64,000 bases of DNA from Muribaculaceae bacterium (GTDB lineage: Bacteria; Bacteroidota; Bacteroidia; Bacteroidales; Muribaculaceae). The DNA is taken from contig JAFTDD010000086.1 of assembly GCA_017454355.1 (NCBI GenBank), positions 1-64,000 of the forward strand, given 5' to 3'. The notes under the pieces are model-generated. The model was not told where the DNA came from, did no database searches, and was given only the letters and a program-made list of their open reading frames with translations. This document shows, one piece after another, positions 20,707 through 27,738 of the stretch. A program made the position numbers and the translations under genes. Position 1 is the first letter of the stretch, and each line of letters begins with the position of its first letter.

Positions 20707-23076
20707 ATGGCAAGAAAACGTACTGACAAAAATAGTGGCGCGCTGCGCAACGAGCAGCGTGATATCCACGACCGCGTGATTAGTTTCTATAATTCACAGC
20801 CACGCGGCTCGTCGGCGTCGTTCAATTACAAACAAGTTTCGGCGGCCATCGGCTGCACGTCTGTCAGGCAGCGCGCTCTGGTAGCCGAAGCCTTGGAGTT
20901 GCTGGCCATCGACGGTTTCCTGTGTGAGACGGGCATCGGCCGCTATCAGGCGGCAGGTCTGAGCACGGTGGCCGAGGGTCTGTTCGTGCGTCGCAGCAAC
21001 GGCAAGAACGGCGTGATTATTGATAACGAAAAGGACGCCGAGCCCATTATGGTGGCCGAGCGCAACTCGATGCACGCGTTGAACGGCGACCGCGTGGCCG
21101 TTCACATCAGCGCGGCACGCGGCGACCACGAGCCCGAGGCGCAGGTAATCAAAATTATCAGCCGCAAGGAGCAGACCTTTGTGGGCACCATCCACCTGCA
21201 GCGCTACTTTGCCACGCTCAACACCGATAGCAAATTCCTGGCCACTGACATCTTCATCCCGCTTGACAAGACGCTTGACGCCAAAAACGGACAGAAGGTG
21301 GTGGCCCGCATCGTTGAGTGGCCCGAGGAGGCCAACAGCCCCATCGGCGAGGTTGTCGACGTGCTGGGCGAGGCCGGTGAGAATGACACCGAAATCCATG
21401 CCATCCTGGCCGAGTTCGGTCTGCCGTATAAATACCCCGAGAGCATCGAGCGCGCGGCGAACCGCATTCAGCCCGGCATCACGCCCGAGGAGGTGGCGCG
21501 GCGCCGCGACATGCGCGACGTGACCACATTCACTATCGACCCGGCCGACGCCAAGGACTTTGACGACGCGCTGTCGCTGCGGCGCCTGCCCGACGGCCTG
21601 CTCGAGGTGGGCGTACACATCGCCGACGTGACCCACTACGTCAAGCCCAAGAGCGTGATTAACACCGAAGCCTTTGAGCGCGGCACGAGCGTCTATCTCG
21701 TCGACCGCACCGTGCCGATGTTGCCCGAGCGCTTGTGCAACTTCATCTGCTCGTTGCGGCAAGGCGAGGACAAACTGACTCACTCGGTCATCTTCCAAAT
21801 GGACGCCGAGGCCAATGTCATCAAGTATGAGATTTGCCACACGGTGATTAACAGTGACCGTCGGTTGAGTTACGAGCAGGCTCAAGAGATGCTTGACGGC
21901 AAGGAGGATCCGTTGCGCGACACTCTGGTGACGCTCAACGAGTTGGCGTTGAAGTTGCGTGCCGCGCGCTTTGAGGGTGGCGCGGTGCTCTTTGAGCGGC
22001 CGGAGATAAAGTTTGACATCGACGAGAATGGCAAGCCCATCGGCGTGATACAGCACATCGCCACGCCGGCCAACAACCTCATCGAGGAGTTTATGCTGCT
22101 GGCCAACCGCACTGTTGCCGCCCACATCGGCAGCGCGCGCGGCGGCAAGACGCCCAAGGCGATGGTCTATCGCATCCACGACGAGCCCAACGAGGACAAA
22201 CTCGCCAATTTGGCCGACGTGGCCGGTGCGATGGGCTACCGTGTGGCCGTCGGCGGCAATCGCTTGAAGGTGAACACGTCCATCAACGAGATGCTCAAGC
22301 GCTCGGAGGACAAGCCCGAACACGAGTTGCTCTCCATCATGGCGATGCGCGCCATGGCCAAGGCCATCTACAGCCCCGAGAATATAGGCCACTACGGCCT
22401 CGGCTTTGAGTTCTACACCCACTTCACATCGCCCATCCGCCGCTATCCCGACATGATGGTGCACCGGCTGCTCGACCGCTACGCCGCCGGCGGGCGAAGC
22501 GTGCCCTTTGACCAACTTGCCGACGAGTGTAAGCACTGCAGCGAGCGCGAGCAACTGGCCGCCAACGCCGAGCGCGCCTCAATCAAATACAAGGAAGTCG
22601 AGTTTATGGGCGACCGCTTGGGGCAGGTGTTTGAGGGCACCATATCGGGCGTGACCGAATGGGGCATCTTTGTGGAGGTGAACGAGACACACTGCGAGGG
22701 TATGGTTGGCGCACGCGACCTTGACGACGACTACTACGAGTTTGACGAGAAGTCGATGGCACTCATCGGCCGCCGCACCCACCGCAAATATCAACTCGGC
22801 GACCAGGTGACCATCCAGGTGGCTCGCGCCGACCTGGTGAAGAAGCAACTCGACTTTGTGCTCGTCGACAAGCGTCACCCGGCCGACAGTCATCGCATTG
22901 ATCGCGAGCCCATCACCTACCGCAGCCGTCGCGAGCGCCTCGAGACACCCGTCGAAGCCCCCTCGCGCGGCAAGCACCGTCGCGGCCGCCGCAAGCCAAC
23001 CGCCACTCCCAAGAACTCTAAAAAAACTAAGAACTCTAAGAATTCTAAGAACTCTAAGAATTCTAAAAACAACTAA
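20707..23076 (+). CDS. rnr: Ribonuclease R
   Basis: 789-residue 3'-5' exoribonuclease that degrades structured RNA in the cytoplasm. Domains: N-terminal winged helix (about 15-75), cold-shock OB folds (about 80-230), RNB catalytic domain with the acidic motif DPADAKDFDDALSL (about 278-291), and a C-terminal S1 domain (about 638-725). The last 21 residues are a Lys/Asn/Ser tail (KNSKKTKNSKNSKNSK...) encoded by AAGAACTCTAAGAATTCT units that elsewhere are intergenic, so the normal stop was probably lost into a repeat. Basic tails are common in RNase R, so it may still bind RNA. The DUF1573 gene follows 6 bases later. Confidence 0.95.
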   Translation: MARKRTDKNSGALRNEQRDIHDRVISFYNSQPRGSSASFNYKQVSAAIGCTSVRQRALVAEALELLAIDGFLCETGIGRYQAAGLSTVAEGLFVRRSNGKNGVIIDNEKDAEPIMVAERNSMHALNGDRVAVHISAARGDHEPEAQVIKIISRKEQTFVGTIHLQRYFATLNTDSKFLATDIFIPLDKTLDAKNGQKVVARIVEWPEEANSPIGEVVDVLGEAGENDTEIHAILAEFGLPYKYPESIERAANRIQPGITPEEVARRRDMRDVTTFTIDPADAKDFDDALSLRRLPDGLLEVGVHIADVTHYVKPKSVINTEAFERGTSVYLVDRTVPMLPERLCNFICSLRQGEDKLTHSVIFQMDAEANVIKYEICHTVINSDRRLSYEQAQEMLDGKEDPLRDTLVTLNELALKLRAARFEGGAVLFERPEIKFDIDENGKPIGVIQHIATPANNLIEEFMLLANRTVAAHIGSARGGKTPKAMVYRIHDEPNEDKLANLADVAGAMGYRVAVGGNRLKVNTSINEMLKRSEDKPEHELLSIMAMRAMAKAIYSPENIGHYGLGFEFYTHFTSPIRRYPDMMVHRLLDRYAAGGRSVPFDQLADECKHCSEREQLAANAERASIKYKEVEFMGDRLGQVFEGTISGVTEWGIFVEVNETHCEGMVGARDLDDDYYEFDEKSMALIGRRTHRKYQLGDQVTIQVARADLVKKQLDFVLVDKRHPADSHRIDREPITYRSRRERLETPVEAPSRGKHRRGRRKPTATPKNSKKTKNSKNSKNSKNSKNN

Positions 23077-23082
23077 CGACTA

Positions 23083-23484
23083 ATGGATACTATCAAGCGA
23101 ATTATGATTGCCACAGCGACGTGGATGGCGGTGAGCCTGACGGCGCTGGCCGGCGCCGAAGCCACATTTGCCGAGCGGCACCACAACTTCGGCAATATCC
23201 AGGAGGAACGCCAGTTTGTGACTCACACCTTTGAGGTAGAGAACACCGGCGACAAACCGCTGCTCATCATCGAGGCCGTGGCCTCGTGCGGCTGCACAAA
23301 GCCGGAATTCGACACCAAGCCCATCAAGCCCGGCAAGAAGGGCAAGGTGAAGGTTACCTATAGCACGGTGGGACGCCCGGGTGCCTTCAGCAAGACGGTG
23401 CGTGTCAAGACCAACGCCGAGGGCAAGACCAAGGTGACCACACTGCTCATCGAGGGCACAGTGATCCCCAAGTCAAAGAAGTGA
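23083..23484 (+). CDS. DUF1573 domain protein, single copy
   Basis: 133 residues: signal peptide (about 1-22, ending ALAGA) and one DUF1573 domain, an ASH/Hydin-like beta sandwich with the family core HNFGNIQEE, FEVENTGDKPLLI and SCGCTKPEF. The CGC cysteines are conserved in the family; their role is unknown. It is probably periplasmic or surface located. It starts 6 bases after rnr, so the two genes are likely co-transcribed. The second, larger DUF1573 gene lies 340 bases downstream beyond a repeat block. Confidence 0.85.
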   Translation: MDTIKRIMIATATWMAVSLTALAGAEATFAERHHNFGNIQEERQFVTHTFEVENTGDKPLLIIEAVASCGCTKPEFDTKPIKPGKKGKVKVTYSTVGRPGAFSKTVRVKTNAEGKTKVTTLLIEGTVIPKSKK

Positions 23485-23500
23485 CACAAAAATCAGCAAA

Positions 23501-23527
23501 GCGGCCAGGCCAAGGCCAGGCCCTACA
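23501..23527. repeat. Family B repeat (GGCCAGGCCAAGGCCAGGCC)
   Basis: The unit (C)GGCCAGGCCAAGGCCAGGCC followed by CTACA. Other copies: 32127-32152 and 50866-50891 (inside polA). Diverged reverse copies lie at 41341-41366 and 42840-42866 inside larger elements. Confidence 0.85.
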
Positions 23528-23587
23528 ATATGCTCACGAAAATTTTCGATAATTGTCGAAAATAATTATTTCACCCTAAAATCCATT

Positions 23588-23784
23588 CCTCTCGTCTATT
23601 TCCGTCAATTTTCGTCTATTATTCTCACGTAAAATTCGTAAAATCCTTCTCGTAAATTTTCGTAAATTTTCGTAAATATTTTATTTTCTGTTGTTTATAA
23701 TTAATTTACGTGAATTTACGAAAATTTACGAGAAATACACCAATAGAAAAAAATAGACGTAAATAGACGTAAATAGACGAGAGG
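23588..23784. repeat. 197-bp near-palindrome built from TTTTCGT words
   Basis: The left arm runs CCTCTCGTCTATTTCCGTC ... CTCGTAAATTTTCGTAAATT and the right arm is its approximate complement, AATTTACGAAAATTTACGAG ... AATAGACGTAAATAGACG ending in AGAGG. The centre is AT-rich (near 23685). It fills the gap between the two DUF1573 genes together with the family B copy; no gene is visible in 23485-23826. Confidence 0.8.
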
Positions 23785-23826
23785 TTGGAGAGCCTAGCGT
23801 AATTAAGGGTTACTCAAAGCCAGAGG

Positions 23827-24954
23827 ATGATTAAAACTAAAAATAAACTGTTGGCATTTGTGCTGCTGTTCGCTGCCACGGCGGTGGCGCAGCCGGTGGC
23901 GACGTGGGTCGAGACGGAGCACGACTTTGGCGTGATTGACGAGGCCAACGGCCGCGTGACGTGCCATCTGCGGCTGACCAACACGGGCGACGAGCCGCTG
24001 CTTATAACGCGCGTGCAACCCACGTGTGGCTGCACGGCCGGCGACTATCCGCGCGAGGCCATCGTCCCGGGCGACACGGCCGCCGTCACCCTCACCTATA
24101 ACCCGGCTAACCGCCCCGGCGAGTTCAACAAAGAGGTGTATGTCTACACCAACACGACGCCCTCGCGCAGCACGGTCGTTATTCGCGGCAACGCCATCCC
24201 CGTCAAGGAGACGCTCGAGCGTTACTACCCCATCGCGATTGGCGACCTGAGGATAGCCCGCGACGTGGTTCCGTTGGGCGAGATGTCGCGCACGTCGTTC
24301 CGTTTGGGCTACATCAGCGGCTATAATGCGGGACACGACACCATTGAGGTAAGTACGAAGTACGAAGGGAACGAACAACGGAAAATGTTCCTGATTGCGG
24401 ACTGCCTGCCGCAGCGTGTGGCGCCGGCTTCGACGGTAACCGTCACGGTGCGCCTCGACGGTATGGAGGCGCCGCAGTGGGGACTAAACGAGGCGCAATT
24501 CAACCTTCAAGCAACCGGGCAATCGGGCAATCGAATAAACGAGAAACAAATCACAGTGACGGGTATTGTGGTGGATGACTTCAAGCGCGAGAGCGACGAG
24601 TGGCGCGCTAACCCGCCGCACGCCACCATCGAGGACGGCGTCGACCGCGTGGTCTTCCCCGAACGGCTGGGTCAAGGCCGTGCCCCACAAGGAGGGAACG
24701 GGGTGTGGACCGCCACCGTCAAGTTGCGCAACACCGGCGGCGCGCCGCTGGAAGTGCGCCGGCTGTGGTGTCCCGAGGCCGGAGTGACGGCCACAGCGAG
24801 CCGCGACGTCGTCAAGCCCGGCAAGAGTTGCGACATCACCGTCACCGTCGATCCGTCACAAATCGAGGGCGACATCCTCAACGCGACGCTCACCATCTTC
24901 ACCAACGACCCGGACTGCCAGCGACTGCCCCTGCGCGTGGTGGGCAGTCATTAA
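23827..24954 (+). CDS. DUF1573 domain protein, two copies
   Basis: 375 residues: signal peptide (about 1-21), a complete DUF1573 domain (about 25-125, with HDFGVIDEANG and TCGCTAGDY), a middle region, and a second ASH-like domain toward the C-terminus (about 275-372, LRNTGGAPLEVRRLWC ... ITVTVDPSQIEGD). Exported. The middle contains short repeated DNA, AAGTACGAAGTACGAA (24355) and CGGGCAATCGGGCAATCG (24518), at odds with the surrounding sequence and perhaps a small repeat insertion. Function unknown; the family is common in Bacteroidetes envelopes. Confidence 0.85.
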   Translation: MIKTKNKLLAFVLLFAATAVAQPVATWVETEHDFGVIDEANGRVTCHLRLTNTGDEPLLITRVQPTCGCTAGDYPREAIVPGDTAAVTLTYNPANRPGEFNKEVYVYTNTTPSRSTVVIRGNAIPVKETLERYYPIAIGDLRIARDVVPLGEMSRTSFRLGYISGYNAGHDTIEVSTKYEGNEQRKMFLIADCLPQRVAPASTVTVTVRLDGMEAPQWGLNEAQFNLQATGQSGNRINEKQITVTGIVVDDFKRESDEWRANPPHATIEDGVDRVVFPERLGQGRAPQGGNGVWTATVKLRNTGGAPLEVRRLWCPEAGVTATASRDVVKPGKSCDITVTVDPSQIEGDILNATLTIFTNDPDCQRLPLRVVGSH

Positions 24955-25015
24955 CAAGGGGGGCGTGCAGTAGACGACCCTGGAAACCATAGAAACCATA
25001 GAAAAAACGAGACAA

Positions 25016-26236
25016 ATGGACAACGAGATATTAAACAACGCTCAGCAGTGCTCTTGCAGCCACCACCCCGAGAATGACGCGCAGTATGCCGGTCTGACGG
25101 TGAACGCCGGCATCGAGCAGCCGCCCAGCATCAACCCCTATCTGAAGCGGCGCAAGCGCCGTCAGTTGTCGGTAAACGACTATGTGGAGGGCATCCTCAA
25201 GGGCGACACGGCGGTGCTCGGTCAGGCTGTGACACTCATTGAGAGCGTGGCTCCGGAGCACCAGTCGATGGCCCAGGAGGTTATCGAGCGGTGCCTGCCG
25301 CACGCCGGCCGCTCGCGGCGCATCGGCATCACGGGCGTGCCCGGAGCCGGCAAGAGCACATCGATTGACGTGTTTGGCATTCACGTGCTCCGGCGCGGCG
25401 GCAAACTGGCCGTTCTGGCAATCGATCCCAGTTCGGAGCGCAGCAAAGGCTCAATCCTGGGCGACAAGACGCGCATGGAGAAACTCGCGGTGCATCCGCG
25501 CGCGTTCATTCGTCCTTCACCCTCGGCCGGCTCATTGGGCGGCGTGGCACGTAAGACGCGCGAGACGATTGTGCTCTGTGAGGCCGCCGGATACGACACC
25601 GTGTTTGTAGAGACCGTTGGCGTGGGTCAGAGCGAGACAGCCGTCCACTCGATGGTCGACTACTTCCTGCTCATCCAACTTGCCGGCACGGGCGACGAAC
25701 TGCAGGGCATCAAGCGCGGCATCATGGAGATGGCCGACGGCATCGTCATCAACAAGGCCGACGGCGACAACGTGGACCGCGCCAACCTTGCCGCAGCCCA
25801 GTTCCGCAACGCGCTGCACCTGTTCCCGATGCCGCCCAGCGGCGTCGTGCCAGAGGTGATACCCTACAGCGGATACTACGAGTTGAACATCGACGCCGTG
25901 TGGGACATGATTGACCGCTACTTTGCCGCCGTGGACGAGAACGGCTACTTTGAGCAACGCCGCCGCTGGCAGGAGCGATACTGGATGCGCGCCACCATCG
26001 ACGAACAACTGCGCGCACGCTTCTACAACAACCCCGAGGTGGCCGCACTGCTCGAGCAGAAGGAGCGCGAGGTGATGCACGCACGCCAGTCGTCGTTCAA
26101 CGCCGCCGCCGACGTCCTCAACTTCTACTTCAACGTGACAGGCCGCCCGAAGGGCGGATATATATGTAACCCCCAGCGCCGGAGCGAGCCAGCGAGCGCA
26201 GGAGCCGGGGGTGGTGAGACAGGATTGAGGGAGTGA
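25016..26236 (+). CDS. meaB: Methylmalonyl-CoA mutase-associated GTPase MeaB
   Basis: G3E-family P-loop GTPase that protects and reloads the B12 enzyme methylmalonyl-CoA mutase. Walker A GVPGAGKST (about residues 107-115), the MeaB-typical AIDPSSERSKGSILGDKTRM (about 137-156), and base recognition NKAD (about 243). The natural end should be near NFYFN (about residue 374). The remaining 30 or so residues (GRPKGGYICNPQRRSEP...) are translated from REP palindrome L1, with the stop falling just before palindrome L2. The mutase genes are not in this window. Whether the tail harms the protein is unknown. Confidence 0.93.
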   Translation: MDNEILNNAQQCSCSHHPENDAQYAGLTVNAGIEQPPSINPYLKRRKRRQLSVNDYVEGILKGDTAVLGQAVTLIESVAPEHQSMAQEVIERCLPHAGRSRRIGITGVPGAGKSTSIDVFGIHVLRRGGKLAVLAIDPSSERSKGSILGDKTRMEKLAVHPRAFIRPSPSAGSLGGVARKTRETIVLCEAAGYDTVFVETVGVGQSETAVHSMVDYFLLIQLAGTGDELQGIKRGIMEMADGIVINKADGDNVDRANLAAAQFRNALHLFPMPPSGVVPEVIPYSGYYELNIDAVWDMIDRYFAAVDENGYFEQRRRWQERYWMRATIDEQLRARFYNNPEVAALLEQKEREVMHARQSSFNAAADVLNFYFNVTGRPKGGYICNPQRRSEPASAGAGGGETGLRE

Positions 26237-26345
26237 CAGGCCGCCCGAAGGGCGGATATATGTGTAACCCCCAGCGCCGGAGCGAGCCAGCGAGCGCAGG
26301 AGCTGGGGGATAAGACAGCAATGCATGCCGCCCGAAGGGCGGCCA
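26142..26345. repeat. Left REP array, partly coding for the MeaB tail
   Basis: L1 (26142-26209) and L2 (26239-26310) are nearly identical: GGCCGCCCGAAGGGCGG, TATATATGTAAC spacer, then CCCCCAGCGCCGGAGCGAG ... AGGAGC(C/T)GGGGG. L3 (26328-26345) is the short hairpin alone. L1 lies within the meaB reading frame. Confidence 0.9.
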
Positions 26346-26359
26346 CAACATCTTCGACA

Positions 26360-26815
26360 ATGAGCTACTCCAATTGCTTTTACCACATAGTTATGCGAAC
26401 ATATCGCAGTATACCCTGGATTGCAGAGGCACACGAGAAAGAGTTGTATGCCTACATCCACGGGTACTGTAAGGGAGTAAATGCCACACTGCTCCGCATT
26501 GGCGGAATGCCTGACCACGTACACATTCTCGTTTCCATACCCACATCGATGGCCGTTGCCGAGTTTGTCAGGAGGCTCAAGAACATGGCCACTTTGTGGT
26601 TGAAGAACAACAAGGCTAAATTTCCACTGTTCGATGGTTGGGGCGAGGGTTATGCGGCATTCAGTTACAGCAGGTTCGATGTCGGCAAAATCAAACAGTA
26701 CATCATGAACCAGAAAGAGCATCACAAAAGGGTGAGTTTTGCTGATGAATACAGGCAATGGCTAACAGAAAACGGCGTTACAATAGATGAGCAATATTTC
26801 TTGACTGACAGATAG
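26360..26815 (+). CDS. REP-associated tyrosine transposase (IS200/IS605 TnpA-like)
   Basis: 151 residues from MSYSNCFYHIV; the 13 upstream codons are REP sequence and are excluded. It is a Y1 HUH single-strand transposase: HUH motif in GGMPDHVHILVSIP (about residues 49-62) and the likely catalytic tyrosine in KQYIMNQKEHHK (about 113). These enzymes cut and rejoin single-stranded DNA at palindromic hairpins. There is no TnpB partner, consistent with a RAYT rather than a full IS605. GC content is lower than the neighbours (about half), suggesting transfer. It looks intact. Confidence 0.85.
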   Translation: MSYSNCFYHIVMRTYRSIPWIAEAHEKELYAYIHGYCKGVNATLLRIGGMPDHVHILVSIPTSMAVAEFVRRLKNMATLWLKNNKAKFPLFDGWGEGYAAFSYSRFDVGKIKQYIMNQKEHHKRVSFADEYRQWLTENGVTIDEQYFLTDR

Positions 26816-26819
26816 GGTT

Positions 26820-27010
26820 GTAGCCGCCCTTCGGGCGGCGGGCGTAGGCCAACCACCCCCAGCTCCTACGCTCGCCTGCGGCTCGCTCCGGCGCTGGGGG
26901 TTACACAAATACCCGCCCTGCGGGCGGTGATTGCGGCAACAAAGCCGCCCTGCGGGCGGTGATTGCGACAACAAAGCCGCCCTTCGGGCGGTGATTGCGA
27001 CAACAAAGCC
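26820..27010. repeat. Right REP array
   Basis: GCCGCCCTTCGGGCGGC, then the inverted long unit CCCCCAGCTCCTACGCTCG...GGGGG, then three tandem units of CCGCCC(T/G)NCGGGCGGTGATTG with period about 34-35. From 27011 to 27090, CCCTCTCCTGAAACAGGGGG and CCCCCCTCAAGAGGGGG-type hairpins of another kind follow. No gene lies between 26816 and 27095. Confidence 0.9.
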
Positions 27011-27095
27011 CTCTCCTGAAACAGGGGGGGAGAACAAATAAATCAATAGCCCCCCCTCAAGAGGGGGATGGGGGGAGGCCCAAAACAGATGACTA

Positions 27096-27620
27096 ATGTA
27101 CTCCTACCGATATCCTCATCCGGCCGTGACGACCGACTGTGTCGTGTTTGGCTTTGACGGCGTGAAACTCAACGTGTTGCTCATCGAGCGCGGCGGTGAG
27201 CCGTATAAGGGCAGTTGGGCCTTTCCCGGCGGCTTCCTCAACATCGACGAGGACGCGCCCGACGGCGCGCGCCGCGAACTGCAAGAAGAGACCGGCCTCA
27301 CGGTGACAAACATCGAGCAACTCGGCGCGTTTGCGCGACCCGACCGCGACCCGCGTGAGCGCGTGATTTCAATCGTCTACTTCACCCTGACGCGTGTGAG
27401 CGATGTCGTCGGCGCCGACGATGCCGCCCGTGCCCGGTGGTTCCCAATCAACGACGTGCCGCCGCTCGCCTTTGACCACCGCAAAATCTTTGAACTCGCC
27501 TGTGAACGCCTCGCGCAGTTGCTAAAACTCAAAAGCAGCGGCACATTTATCAGCGCCGACTTCTCCTACGACGAAATCGACATGATTTACTACAACGCCC
27601 TCACCTACACCCCACGGTGA
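27096..27620 (+). CDS. Nudix hydrolase
   Basis: 174 residues. A complete Nudix box, GGFLNIDEDAPDGARRELQEETGL (split here as GGFLNIDED and RRELQEETGL), lies at about residues 48-71, so it should hydrolyse a nucleoside diphosphate linked to another group; the substrate cannot be told. A short C-terminal region (GTFISADFSYDEIDMIYYNAL) may be the start of the winged helix seen in NrtR-like regulators but is too short for one. It lies just downstream of the REP array and is transcribed away from it. Confidence 0.85.
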   Translation: MYSYRYPHPAVTTDCVVFGFDGVKLNVLLIERGGEPYKGSWAFPGGFLNIDEDAPDGARRELQEETGLTVTNIEQLGAFARPDRDPRERVISIVYFTLTRVSDVVGADDAARARWFPINDVPPLAFDHRKIFELACERLAQLLKLKSSGTFISADFSYDEIDMIYYNALTYTPR

Positions 27621-27663
27621 GCGGGAATTTGTTGATTTTGTTGCATAAATCGCAATTTTTCAT

Positions 27664-27722
27664 TACCTTTGCGCATCACCAAAACAGCATTCCGGTGTGC
27701 GGCCGCCTCGTTGCCGCATTTT
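27664..27722 (+). promoter_or_regulatory. Promoter and structured leader of the M6 protease gene
   Basis: A -7 box TACCTTTG (27664-27671) is followed by a leader whose segment 27690-27722 contains TGTGCGGCCGCCTCGTTGCC. The GCGGC/GCCGC arms can form a hairpin with CCTCGT in the loop. The leader of cstA (32307-32341) has the same layout with different stem bases. Confidence 0.6.
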
Positions 27723-27738
27723 AACGACTATAATCGCT

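Larger units (their letters stand above)
26142..27010 (+). mobile_element. REP/RAYT element: Y1 transposase between arrays of palindromes
   Basis: The transposase gene is bracketed by multiple copies of GCCGCCCGAAGGGCGG-type hairpins and a longer unit CCCCCAGCGCCGGAGCGAG...GGGGG. On the left the long unit is in one orientation (two copies); on the right it is inverted (one copy). Bacterial REP elements mobilised by RAYT (REP-associated tyrosine transposases) have this layout. The left end overlaps meaB. Confidence 0.75.

Noticed and set aside
26321..26359. N-terminal extension of the Y1 transposase (MHAARRAATTSST)
   Set aside because: These codons are REP hairpin L3; family members start near the later Met, MSYSNCFYHIV.
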